Of a stretch of DNA of 48,336 nucleotides, positions 33,698 to 40,335 are shown in pieces (the first letter of the stretch is position 1; each line of letters begins with the position of its first letter). The position numbers and the translations under genes are program-made. The notes beneath the pieces are model-generated. The model had not been told where the DNA came from, did not search any database, and was given only the letters and a program-made list of their open reading frames with translations. This DNA is from a virus, in the IMG/VR virus record IMGVR_UViG_3300031999_000040, positions 1 to 48,336 of that record. One strand, written 5' to 3'.

Positions 33698-33933
33698 CGA
33701 ATATGGCACAACCCAACGCCGCTCACATGCTAGATGAGCGCGGTTACGTTTACGACCTGGGACAGTTTGATTTGGCGCAGACACGCTGGCTTCAGAATGC
33801 CGCCCGGCGCGGCGACCTTCTCACCGCCCGCGTGCCGTGGCCTAGTCTGACATGGCATCTGCGTCTCAAGCGCGTCTATGTCCTGCCCGGCGCCTCTGTA
33901 CCGTTCTACATAGCACGCGCTGTCAACCCCTGA
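33691..33933 (+). CDS. Small hypothetical protein
   Basis: 80 residues if GTG 33691 is used, 76 from ATG 33703. GTG is preferred because a 17-nt hairpin lies between it and the upstream AGGAGG. It overlaps the preceding stop. Contains DERGYVYDLGQFDLAQTRWLQNAARRGDLLTARVPW. Not recognised. Confidence 0.55.
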   Translation: MLTNMAQPNAAHMLDERGYVYDLGQFDLAQTRWLQNAARRGDLLTARVPWPSLTWHLRLKRVYVLPGASVPFYIARAVNP

Positions 33934-33950
33934 AAGGAGGTTTCAACATC

Positions 33951-34253
33951 ATGCAGGTCGTCGTAGCACGTGCCGAGCAGGAGCCAAAGGCCGTCGAGAT
34001 TGAGAACACCCTGGAGGCAATGCAGAAAATCGTCGGAGGGTACATTGAGGCCGTGCCCTGGACGCTCTCTGAGCCGTTCATGGTCATCTGTAATGAGGAA
34101 GGCGCCCTGATGGGGCTGCCCAAAGGTTGGCTGGGCCTCCGAGGTGACATCTTCGTCACCCGCCAGGGGCCGAAGGGTGAGTTCGCCACCCTAAGCGACT
34201 TACAGGCAGTAATGGTTATCGAGCGCCTGGAGAAGGGAGGAAAGCAACCATGA
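33951..34253 (+). CDS. DUF3846-type protein, copy 1
   Basis: 100 residues from ATG 33951 with AAAGGAGG 8 nt upstream. Matches the DUF3846 pattern: VEIENTLEAMQKIVGGYIEAVPW, then MVICNEEGALMGLPKGWLGLRGDIFVTR. Common small phage protein of unknown function. A diverged relative lies at 35010-35354 (GWLGVHGDIFITR). Confidence 0.8.
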   Translation: MQVVVARAEQEPKAVEIENTLEAMQKIVGGYIEAVPWTLSEPFMVICNEEGALMGLPKGWLGLRGDIFVTRQGPKGEFATLSDLQAVMVIERLEKGGKQP

Positions 34254-34351
34254 CCACGCGCCGCGCGGGACATCTTACAGCGCATCCGCCGCGCTGACGC
34301 GTGCGCGTGCATCACCATGCGGGCGCAAGCCTACAAAAGGAAGGTGACACC

Positions 34352-34774
34352 ATGCCCGAAGACCTGAAGCCACAAGCGTTCCCTGCGGATGTAATCCCGA
34401 GAAGGGAGGGGGACGCCGTGCCCGAATGCTTGAAGTTGCCCGACGCGACGATTGGCGGTGTGACCGGGCCGGCGTATGAAGCGCCGCCTGGTGTGATAAA
34501 GCATGAAGGGCGGGAGTTCGCCAGCGGCGGCGGCATCGTCACGCCAACGCACCTGCTTCTGTACCTGAAACGGATCGACGGCACCCTCTGCGCCGTAGAC
34601 TGGCACGGCAACGTCGTTTCACGTGACGTGAAGGTGATCGGGCAGCGATACGACCCACGGTCCTTCGTCACCAACTACTGGCTCTACGTCCACATCACGA
34701 TCAACGGTGTCACCTACAGCGGCATGGGTGACATCGGCATGTACGTCAAGGCGCGCCGCATAAAGGGGAGGTGA
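34352..34774 (+). CDS. Hypothetical protein with duplicated start region
   Basis: 140 residues from ATG 34352 (GGAAGGTGA upstream). A second in-frame start, GTG at about 34420, has GGGAGGGGGA upstream and begins a near copy of the N-terminus (EGDTMPEDLKPQ against EGDAVPECLKLP). Both could be used, giving long and short products. The remainder is beta-rich (HITINGVTYSGMGDIGMYVK). Not recognised. Confidence 0.65.
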   Translation: MPEDLKPQAFPADVIPRREGDAVPECLKLPDATIGGVTGPAYEAPPGVIKHEGREFASGGGIVTPTHLLLYLKRIDGTLCAVDWHGNVVSRDVKVIGQRYDPRSFVTNYWLYVHITINGVTYSGMGDIGMYVKARRIKGR

Positions 34775-34779
34775 ACTGA

Positions 34780-35010
34780 GTGGCGAACCTCTTCGGCGTC
34801 CTGTACGGCGACAAATCACAGCGTGAAGTCACACGCTGCGGGCATCAGGCAATGCGCGTCTCCATCCAGACGTGGGATGGGATGCTCGAAGTACAGGTCC
34901 GCTCTGACGGTCGGTGCGAGGTGACGCACCGGCTGCTGAATGCGGCAGGTGGACCAACAGTCCTTTGGTCCGGCAACATCAACACCGGGGAGGAGGAGGC
35001 AGCAGAATAA
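34780..35010 (+). CDS. Small hypothetical protein
   Basis: 76 residues, GTG 34780 with GGGGAGGTGA upstream. Beta-strand pattern (MRVSIQTWDGMLEVQVRSDGRCEVTHRLLN). The stop TAA shares its last base with the next ATG, so the two genes are coupled. Not recognised. Confidence 0.65.
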   Translation: MANLFGVLYGDKSQREVTRCGHQAMRVSIQTWDGMLEVQVRSDGRCEVTHRLLNAAGGPTVLWSGNINTGEEEAAE

Positions 35011-35354
35011 TGAGGTTCAAAGCGGTCTTGGCGCGTGTAGGTGAGAAGCCAACGGTTGTAGAGATTGCGGATACTCTGGTGGGTCTTGAGGGGGCCGTCG
35101 GCGGCGATCCAGGCGGCATGATTCAGCACCTGTGGGACATTCTTCCCAAGCCGTACACCGTCTTCTGTAAGGATCGCAGTCAGGGCACCCCTTGGACCAC
35201 GCCCGAAGGGTGGTTGGGCGTCCACGGCGACATCTTCATAACCCGATCCGGGCGGATGTCGTTCGTGTACGAGTCCCTGACTGAAGCTGAGGCGGCAGCG
35301 ATCATCGAGTTCATGTACGCCTGGGCCAGGCTTCGGCGGCAGTTAAAACGTTGA
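35010..35354 (+). CDS. DUF3846-like protein, copy 2
   Basis: 114 residues. ATG 35010 overlaps the previous stop. VEIADTLVGLEGAVGGDPGGMIQ, then YTVFCKD and PEGWLGVHGDIFITR align with the DUF3846 protein at 33951, with a longer C-terminal helix. It probably arose by duplication and divergence. Confidence 0.7.
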   Translation: MRFKAVLARVGEKPTVVEIADTLVGLEGAVGGDPGGMIQHLWDILPKPYTVFCKDRSQGTPWTTPEGWLGVHGDIFITRSGRMSFVYESLTEAEAAAIIEFMYAWARLRRQLKR

Positions 35355-35366
35355 GGAGGTGCCACC

Positions 35367-35693
35367 TTGAAAAAGGACGAACTCGCTGCGCTGCCAAAGG
35401 GGACGAAGTTGTACTGCGTCCTGCGGCACAAGTCACGGTCTAAAATGTTCCGCATCATCGACCTCTTCCACATCGTCCTGGACGACCGCCCCGGATGCCC
35501 GCCGGACATCTATTACGTGCGGGTGTTCAAAGACGAAGAGCCGAAGTGCCCCTTCAAGTACACCGACTTTGACGCCCGCTATCAAGGCTACCGCGTCTCC
35601 GGGTGCGGCATGGACATGGGCTTTCACCTCGTGTACGAACTGAGTGGGTGGGCAACCGGCAATCCAAGCCACTTCAAACACACGTGGGTGTAA
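35367..35693 (+). CDS. GCGMDMGF-motif phage protein
   Basis: 108 residues from TTG 35367 with GAGGAGGTG upstream. The C-terminus YRVSGCGMDMGFHLVYELS ... FKHTWV is a pattern I recognise from many unannotated phage proteins (VSGCGMDMGFHxVY, ending KHxW). Function unknown. The conserved Cys, Asp and His suggest a binding or catalytic site. Confidence 0.75.
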   Translation: MKKDELAALPKGTKLYCVLRHKSRSKMFRIIDLFHIVLDDRPGCPPDIYYVRVFKDEEPKCPFKYTDFDARYQGYRVSGCGMDMGFHLVYELSGWATGNPSHFKHTWV

Positions 35694-35731
35694 AGACCCA
35701 CAAGCTCCCACACCTGAAAGGAGGTCTACGG

Positions 35732-35938
35732 TTGGGCAAGAAGCGGCTCGTGCATGAACTCAGCGGCAACGGTTTCCTCGACATAACCGTAGAGCGTGAG
35801 ACGATAAACGACGTTCCCTGTGTCTGCCTGGACGCGCCTAACATTATGTTCGCTGGGTTCTTCCCCGAGGACCAGTTCTTCAGGAAGCTCCGGCAACTCT
35901 GGCCGGAGCAGTTCGAGAAGAAGGAGGCCCGGAAATGA
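35732..35938 (+). CDS. Small hypothetical protein
   Basis: 68 residues from TTG 35732, with AAAGGAGG upstream. The start was chosen on that site; the frame extends further upstream inside the neighbour. Contains ITVERETINDVPCVCLDAP and a C-terminal charged helix. Not recognised. Confidence 0.65.
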   Translation: MGKKRLVHELSGNGFLDITVERETINDVPCVCLDAPNIMFAGFFPEDQFFRKLRQLWPEQFEKKEARK

Positions 35939-36078
35939 ACCCCTACGTGGCTTGCCGCCAGCTTATCAAGCGGCGGAACCGGCAAGCGCCCACCCCACTT
36001 CTGTTTGTGGTGGCGGCGGCGCCGGGGACGCCGGGGGCGCTGGGGGCGCGCGTAGGTACGACTGGAAGATTTCACTGA
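35935..36078 (+). CDS. 47-residue hypothetical protein
   Basis: ATG 35935 overlaps the preceding stop (ATGA), with AAGGAGG just upstream. Basic start (CRQLIKRRNRQ) followed by a hydrophobic, Ala/Gly-rich stretch (LLFVVAAAPGTPGALGA). Possibly membrane-associated. Confidence 0.5.
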   Translation: MNPYVACRQLIKRRNRQAPTPLLFVVAAAPGTPGALGARVGTTGRFH

Positions 36079-36092
36079 GGGGAGGTGTCACG

Positions 36093-36380
36093 ATGTACCT
36101 GCGCATCCACGTTGCCAATACGGGTGAGAAGGTGGGTAGAGGTACAGCGCGGAAGTTTTCAGCGGCTGTGAGCAGGCTGTACTACACCTGGTATCAGGCA
36201 CAGTACGGCGGCGGCAACCGCCGGCGGACGGTCGCCACCTGCCAGCGCCTGGCTTACACAAGCACGTCAGCCGTCTACCACGTCCAGATGGGCTACCGAC
36301 CAGATCACAGGTCCAACACATACACGTTGGACCCGCTGATCGTAGTCCACGCGGATTACAAGCGAGGTGAACTCCGGTGA
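36093..36380 (+). CDS. Hypothetical basic protein
   Basis: 95 residues from ATG 36093 with GGGGAGGTG upstream. Beta strand, then basic helix (GRGTARKFSAAVSRLYYTWYQAQ) and a strand-rich end (VYHVQMGYR, DPLIVVHADYK). Not recognised. Confidence 0.65.
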   Translation: MYLRIHVANTGEKVGRGTARKFSAAVSRLYYTWYQAQYGGGNRRRTVATCQRLAYTSTSAVYHVQMGYRPDHRSNTYTLDPLIVVHADYKRGELR

Positions 36381-37114
36381 GCAACACCCTGCATTCATGG
36401 GCGGCTTTGCGTGAGTTCCTGGAGGGCGCACGCGACCCGGCCATCGGGCGCCCGATGCCGGGGTGTGAGGGCACGCGGGTGTGGTACACCAACCCGTACC
36501 CTGCCATCTCAGTTTGCTATCACGGCACGCGCGTTGTGGTGCGCGACCCGGACGGCACCTGCCGGTACAACACCGGCGGGTGGCTCACGGACACGACTAT
36601 GTGCCGCATGAACGACTTCGGGCATTCCGAAGTGCGCATCGTTCGAGGGGCCAGCAAGCCGGGTGTACCGCGTTGGCTGTTTCACGCCTACGTGGGCGGC
36701 GCGGACTACCTGCTCATGGACGGCATGACGTACCATTCCGAGCGGGGGATGCAAGGCGCCGGCACCCCAGAGGAGCGCGACCACTTGGAGCGGCTGCTGG
36801 TGCAAATCCACCAGTACGCCTCGCGGTGTGCCCGCGCAACGCCGTTCGACTACTCGGACTGCGCCATCACCCGCGCCGCAACGCTTCACCCCGGCGCCCT
36901 GGCAGCTGCTGTATGTGGCAGCGTGGCGGGTGAGGAGTGCGCCATTACGCTACTCGCGGCGCAGGAACGCTTCCCGCGCCTCCCCCTGGACGAACTCGCA
37001 CGGCGTTACTGCCGGCCTACACCCATCAAGTTCGACGGGTGGGAGCGCCGTCACGTCCACTTCCTGGTGGAACGTTGCCTCCGTAAGTACTTAATCAAGC
37101 AGAGGAGGGTCTAA
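36377..37114 (+). CDS. Hypothetical protein
   Basis: 245 residues from GTG 36377, overlapping the previous stop. Beta-rich first half (YPAISVCYHGTRVVVRDPDG; WLFHAYVGGADYLLM) and helical second half with several Cys. Among the largest products of the early cluster. No recognised motif. Confidence 0.7.
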   Translation: MSNTLHSWAALREFLEGARDPAIGRPMPGCEGTRVWYTNPYPAISVCYHGTRVVVRDPDGTCRYNTGGWLTDTTMCRMNDFGHSEVRIVRGASKPGVPRWLFHAYVGGADYLLMDGMTYHSERGMQGAGTPEERDHLERLLVQIHQYASRCARATPFDYSDCAITRAATLHPGALAAAVCGSVAGEECAITLLAAQERFPRLPLDELARRYCRPTPIKFDGWERRHVHFLVERCLRKYLIKQRRV

Positions 37115-37116
37115 GT

Positions 37117-37935
37117 ATGAGCGGGCAGAAGTGGAGCAGCCTGGAAACGTACACGATCCTGATCGTGCGTCCATCACCTGACGGCGTTCTGGCCGCCGCA
37201 TTGCGGTGTCGGCATCATGGCACGCCAGCGTTGACGCTCTTTGTGGACGAAGTGCGCGTAGAGGATGTTCCGGTACAGATGGTTGCCAACAAGCGTGTCG
37301 TCGTCGTCGGCGCCACCCTGACGCCGGATCTGGCCGAATCTCTGCTGCGGGCGGGGTGGGAACTCGACGTAACCGCTGATCCTGAGCAGGAGCTAGGACT
37401 CCTTACGCGGTTGCGGGCGGTGGCAAACGCGATTCGCGGGCGTTACACTATCCGCAGTGGCGACGCGTTGTGCGAACTCACGCGCGGCAGCGTGGCCGCT
37501 GTGGCATGGCGTGGTTTGGCGACGACAACGGATGCCGTCGCGCAGGACGTGGCCGATCCTGACAAGACACAGTGGGACTGGCAGGCCGTCACCGCATACC
37601 TCGCGCAACTCATCGCCTGGGTTGGCCCGCGTGCAGTCCTAACACGTCTCATCACCGCTCATGACGACGCGTCGCTTCGGGAGGAGGCTAACGCGTACCG
37701 GGAGGAGCGGGGCGATATGGTCGGCAACTACACGGCGCAGGACATCCGGGATTTGCTAGTTGCCTCACGTAACGGCTACCGCATTAGCTCCCCGGACCTG
37801 TGGGCTTTCTTCACCACCGAGGCCGATGAAGTGCGCAACGACATCGCGCAGGTGGGGGCGGAAGTCCTCCTGGACGCCCTCGACGGGTTCCTGATGAAGA
37901 AGCACGGCGCGAACTGGGAGGGTTCCGGCAAGTGA
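37117..37935 (+). CDS. Hypothetical protein with degenerate DHH-like N-terminus
   Basis: 272 residues from ATG 37117. TILIVRPSPDGVLAAALRCRHHG resembles the first motif of DHH phosphoesterases (D-x-DG-x-x-AAAL), and RVVVVGATLTPDLAESLLRAGWELDVTADPEQE takes the place of the strand and DHH signature, but the DHH triad itself is absent. It may be a catalytically dead relative or a chance likeness. The helical C-terminal half is unrecognised. Confidence 0.55.
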   Translation: MSGQKWSSLETYTILIVRPSPDGVLAAALRCRHHGTPALTLFVDEVRVEDVPVQMVANKRVVVVGATLTPDLAESLLRAGWELDVTADPEQELGLLTRLRAVANAIRGRYTIRSGDALCELTRGSVAAVAWRGLATTTDAVAQDVADPDKTQWDWQAVTAYLAQLIAWVGPRAVLTRLITAHDDASLREEANAYREERGDMVGNYTAQDIRDLLVASRNGYRISSPDLWAFFTTEADEVRNDIAQVGAEVLLDALDGFLMKKHGANWEGSGK

Positions 37936-37978
37936 AGACAGGGCAGAGCTTGAACTACTCCGGTGAGGAGGGGTCACT

Positions 37979-38299
37979 GTGAAACTGGAGGACGTGATGG
38001 CCCTTGAGAGCGTCCGCATAATTGAGGTCAAGGGTAGGCCCGCGATGAAGAAAGAGGGGAGCAAGTACATCGTTTACATCACAGTCGAACTGGCTGTCGG
38101 CACGCAGGGAGTACCTGTTTACTCGGAGGGCAAAGGTGACACGTTGCAGGCGGCGTACGGCACGGCCGTGCACTGTCTACAAGACGAGCTTCGTGAACGC
38201 CTCGCCGCCTGCGTGCAAGCCGCTGTACAAGCTGCTAACACCGTGCGCGACACCGCCTTCAAGCTGAACCTGAAGTTGGATGAGGAACCGCAGCCATGA
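37979..38299 (+). CDS. Hypothetical protein
   Basis: 106 residues from GTG 37979 (GAGGAGGGG upstream). Beta strands (VRIIEVKGRPAMKK, YIVYITVELAVG), then a long helix (YGTAVHCLQDELRERLAACVQAAVQAANTVRDTAFK). Compact alpha/beta layout. Not recognised. Confidence 0.65.
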   Translation: MKLEDVMALESVRIIEVKGRPAMKKEGSKYIVYITVELAVGTQGVPVYSEGKGDTLQAAYGTAVHCLQDELRERLAACVQAAVQAANTVRDTAFKLNLKLDEEPQP

Positions 38300-38646
38300 T
38301 TCGCGTCATCCGTGTCACAGGCGCCTCGCTCCAGGAGCAAGGGATTAAGGTGCTGGAGTACGAAACTGACCAGCCCCTCGCGGACGCGTTGGCTGAGATC
38401 GAGGCCAGCTTTCCCGGCGACCTGGAGGCGGAGGTCAGGGAATATGGTGCCAAGGAAGGTGGTAGCAGTGAACCCAGAGGATCGGAACAGGCAGGAGGAT
38501 CAAGCGATGGACGATCAGCGCGAGGGGATCCGAACGCCGATGGCGGCGCCACCCCGAAAAGAGGGCCGAATCGAGGAGATAATCGGGGAGACGCCGGCCG
38601 GGGTAAAGACCCTCACATTCCAAAACGGCGTCACGGCGCACGTTAG
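38296..38646 (+). CDS. Hypothetical protein with disordered overlapping tail
   Basis: 116 residues, ATGA overlap with the previous gene. The first 55 residues look folded (VLEYETDQPLADALAEIEASFPGDLEAEVREYG). The rest is Gly/Arg/Asp-rich, read from DNA that also encodes the next protein in another frame (179-nt overlap). Perhaps only the first part matters. Confidence 0.5.
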   Translation: MIRVIRVTGASLQEQGIKVLEYETDQPLADALAEIEASFPGDLEAEVREYGAKEGGSSEPRGSEQAGGSSDGRSARGDPNADGGATPKRGPNRGDNRGDAGRGKDPHIPKRRHGAR

Positions 38647-38974
38647 CGCCGAGGGAATGCGCGTCCTCTGCGAAACCGCCGAGGCGCAGGGGCTGACATC
38701 CCCTGTCGGCCTACGCATCGCGTACACCACCGACGAGCGCAGCGTGATGGTCGATTTCATGCCGATGTTGGAGGACTTTACGGTTGCGGACGCCGACCGT
38801 GCGGCTCTTCACCTGGGCGTGCAGCGCGCGGCTGGCCAGGGGCGCCTGCTCGTGCAGTATCAGGCGGGTATCAGGACCGCCCTGGATACCAAGGACGTGC
38901 CCCGCGCGTTGATCTTCATCAACGCGTACAACAAGTGTGTGCGTCGGCTGCACGCGCTGGGCCGACGTGATTAG
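38468..38974 (+). CDS. Hypothetical protein
   Basis: 168 residues from GTG 38468, with AAGGAAGGTGG about 6 nt upstream; in-frame ATG 38444 is the alternative. The folded part begins near residue 30: IEEIIGETPAGVKTLTFQNGVTAHV, then DERSVMVDFMPMLEDF and a helical C-terminus. Not recognised. Confidence 0.65.
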   Translation: MNPEDRNRQEDQAMDDQREGIRTPMAAPPRKEGRIEEIIGETPAGVKTLTFQNGVTAHVSAEGMRVLCETAEAQGLTSPVGLRIAYTTDERSVMVDFMPMLEDFTVADADRAALHLGVQRAAGQGRLLVQYQAGIRTALDTKDVPRALIFINAYNKCVRRLHALGRRD

Positions 38975-39050
38975 CAAGATAGCCATCGTGGCGTGGCTCG
39001 TCTTCTGCCTTGTGTCGAGCTACGTCGCGCGCAAACGGAGGTGGTTCTGA
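38967..39050 (+). CDS. 27-residue membrane peptide
   Basis: GTG 38967 opens a frame for ISKIAIVAWLVFCLVSSYV followed by ARKRRWF, one membrane span with a basic end. It overlaps the upstream stop. No good ribosome site, so it relies on coupling if real. Confidence 0.35.
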   Translation: MISKIAIVAWLVFCLVSSYVARKRRWF

Positions 39051-39400
39051 CGCCCATACGCAGTTTTACCACAAGGTGTCACGTAGTTCGGCTTTTCGGC
39101 GTCACCATCTGGCGTCGCGTCACGTGCCCAATCTGCCATAACTTGATCGGCACGGTTTGGCCGTCAGCTACGGAGGACTGCCCCGTCTGCGGCACGCACA
39201 TGATTCCCGCTGGTTCGGCCCCAACCCTCGACCTGTTCGCGGTGAACAGGCACATTGACATCAAGGTGGAGGTGCCCGTCGATGTTTCAGCGCGCAGGTT
39301 ACAACACCAACTGCGGAGCGCGTTGGGGACGCAGGGCATCAAGGTGTTGGACATACGCCCCAACGTGTGGGTCGCCCCACGTGCGCGAAAGGAGGTGTAA
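39041..39400 (+). CDS. Zinc-ribbon protein
   Basis: About 119 residues if GTG 39041 is the start; the frame is open back to 38993 and the site GGAGG is very close, so the start is uncertain. Two CxxC pairs (TCPICHNLIG and DCPVCGTHM) form a zinc ribbon. The second half is a beta/alpha unit (IDIKVEVPVDVSARRLQHQLRSALG). The TAA stop is part of the 33-bp repeat. Confidence 0.6.
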   Translation: MVLTPIRSFTTRCHVVRLFGVTIWRRVTCPICHNLIGTVWPSATEDCPVCGTHMIPAGSAPTLDLFAVNRHIDIKVEVPVDVSARRLQHQLRSALGTQGIKVLDIRPNVWVAPRARKEV

Positions 39401-39430
39401 GCCATGGACGCGCTCCCCCAGAACTTCTTC
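39398..39430 (+). repeat. 33-bp repeat, copy in the early region
   Basis: Exact inverted copy of 11603-11635: TAA stop, GCC, and nine codons for MDALPQNFF. It is flanked by a 15-bp direct repeat (CGCGAAAGGAGGTGT) that carries a ribosome site on each side. Confidence 0.95.
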
Positions 39431-39463
39431 GGTCACTCCACGCACGCGAAAGGAGGTGTGACG

Positions 39464-39730
39464 ATGTTTTTTGCGCCTAACAGTTGGGAGGAGGTCGTCT
39501 TGCGTGTCTTTTTCCTGATCCTCGTGGTCGTAGGAGGCGGCTACGTCATCGACAGGTTCTGCGCGTACATTTACGATCTCATCAAGACGCGCATGACCAT
39601 GGCCCTACCGTCCGTGTCGCCGCCCAAGACGCGCCGTCGGAGGACGTCGGCAGCGGCGGTCGGCAGCACTGGTGCCGAACAGCCGTCTCCGCGTCGTCGT
39701 GCGGTTCGACGTACTGAGAAGACCGTATAG
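39464..39730 (+). CDS. Small membrane protein with basic tail
   Basis: 88 residues from ATG 39464 (AAAGGAGGTG 6 nt upstream), or 108 from ATG 39404, which also has AAAGGAGGTG and adds the copied MDALPQNFF. One membrane span (VVLRVFFLILVVVGGGYVI) and a long basic Ser/Arg tail. Both starts look usable. The membrane part is the likely ancestral gene, with the extra start added by duplication. Confidence 0.65.
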   Translation: MFFAPNSWEEVVLRVFFLILVVVGGGYVIDRFCAYIYDLIKTRMTMALPSVSPPKTRRRRTSAAAVGSTGAEQPSPRRRAVRRTEKTV

Positions 39731-39771
39731 GCAGAAGCTGCCAGATTCTACTGAGGGGAGGTGAATCTGAG

Positions 39772-39987
39772 GTGGCAACGCGAGTGCTGACTCTGACCGA
39801 AACTCAGCTGACCGCGCTGGCTGAGTTCCTTGATGTGCTTAACGGTACGCAGAACACAGGCTACGTGATCGGCGAGTTCGAGTTCCAGCCTTTGGGTGGG
39901 GAACTCTCTGTGCCTGTCACATACGGCCACGCGCGCCGGGAGTACGTCCTAAACGCGCGCGGCGACGAGCGGAGGCCGGCCCCTTGA
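39772..39987 (+). CDS. Small hypothetical protein
   Basis: 71 residues from GTG 39772 with GGGGAGGTGA upstream. Helix (LTETQLTALAEFLDVLNG) and beta strands (VIGEFEFQPLGGELSVPVTYG). The end overlaps the next promoter's -35. Not recognised. Confidence 0.65.
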   Translation: MATRVLTLTETQLTALAEFLDVLNGTQNTGYVIGEFEFQPLGGELSVPVTYGHARREYVLNARGDERRPAP

Positions 39988-40012
39988 CAGAGTGTACCCC
40001 TCGTGGTATCAT
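39984..40012 (+). promoter_or_regulatory. Promoter of the recombination/replication module
   Basis: TTGACA (39984-39989), 17-bp spacer, TATCAT (40007-40012) preceded by TGG (extended -10). It reads into the Xre regulator and then the helicase, nuclease and annealing genes. Confidence 0.85.
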
Positions 40013-40035
40013 ATAAAGGTGGGGGAGGGATAAGA

Positions 40036-40335
40036 GTGGCAAAGCGGCGCCGTACCGGCACAATCATACAAACTAGGCGCGACGAACGGCGGCTGAACGT
40101 GTACCGCCTTGCCCGCGCCGCAGGCATCGCCGCCAGCACACTGACGAAGATTGAGCAGCGCAAACGTCACCCCAGCTTACGCACCGCGATTAAGATCGCG
40201 CACGTGCTGCGTTGCTGCATCGACGAAATCTTCGACGGCGCCGGCTACGCGCGTCTCGACCCACTCTTGTCCCCACCCCCCACCGAACCGGCGAAGAGAG
40301 GGAGGGTTGCTTCTAATGCCGACCCTCGAAATTGA
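40036..40335 (+). CDS. Xre-family transcriptional regulator
   Basis: 99 residues from GTG 40036 (GGGAGGGA upstream). Helix-turn-helix RLARAAGIAASTLTKIEQRKRHPSLRTAIKIAHVL, the canonical Cro/C1-Xre form. It lies directly after a strong promoter and may regulate it or the TGACAGCA-bearing control region. The last 20 nt overlap the helicase gene. Confidence 0.85.
   Translation: MAKRRRTGTIIQTRRDERRLNVYRLARAAGIAASTLTKIEQRKRHPSLRTAIKIAHVLRCCIDEIFDGAGYARLDPLLSPPPTEPAKRGRVASNADPRN

Noticed and set aside
34250-34297. 15-codon frame starting at an ATGA overlap after the first DUF3846 gene
   Set aside because: A ribosome site is present, but the peptide is too short to support from sequence alone.
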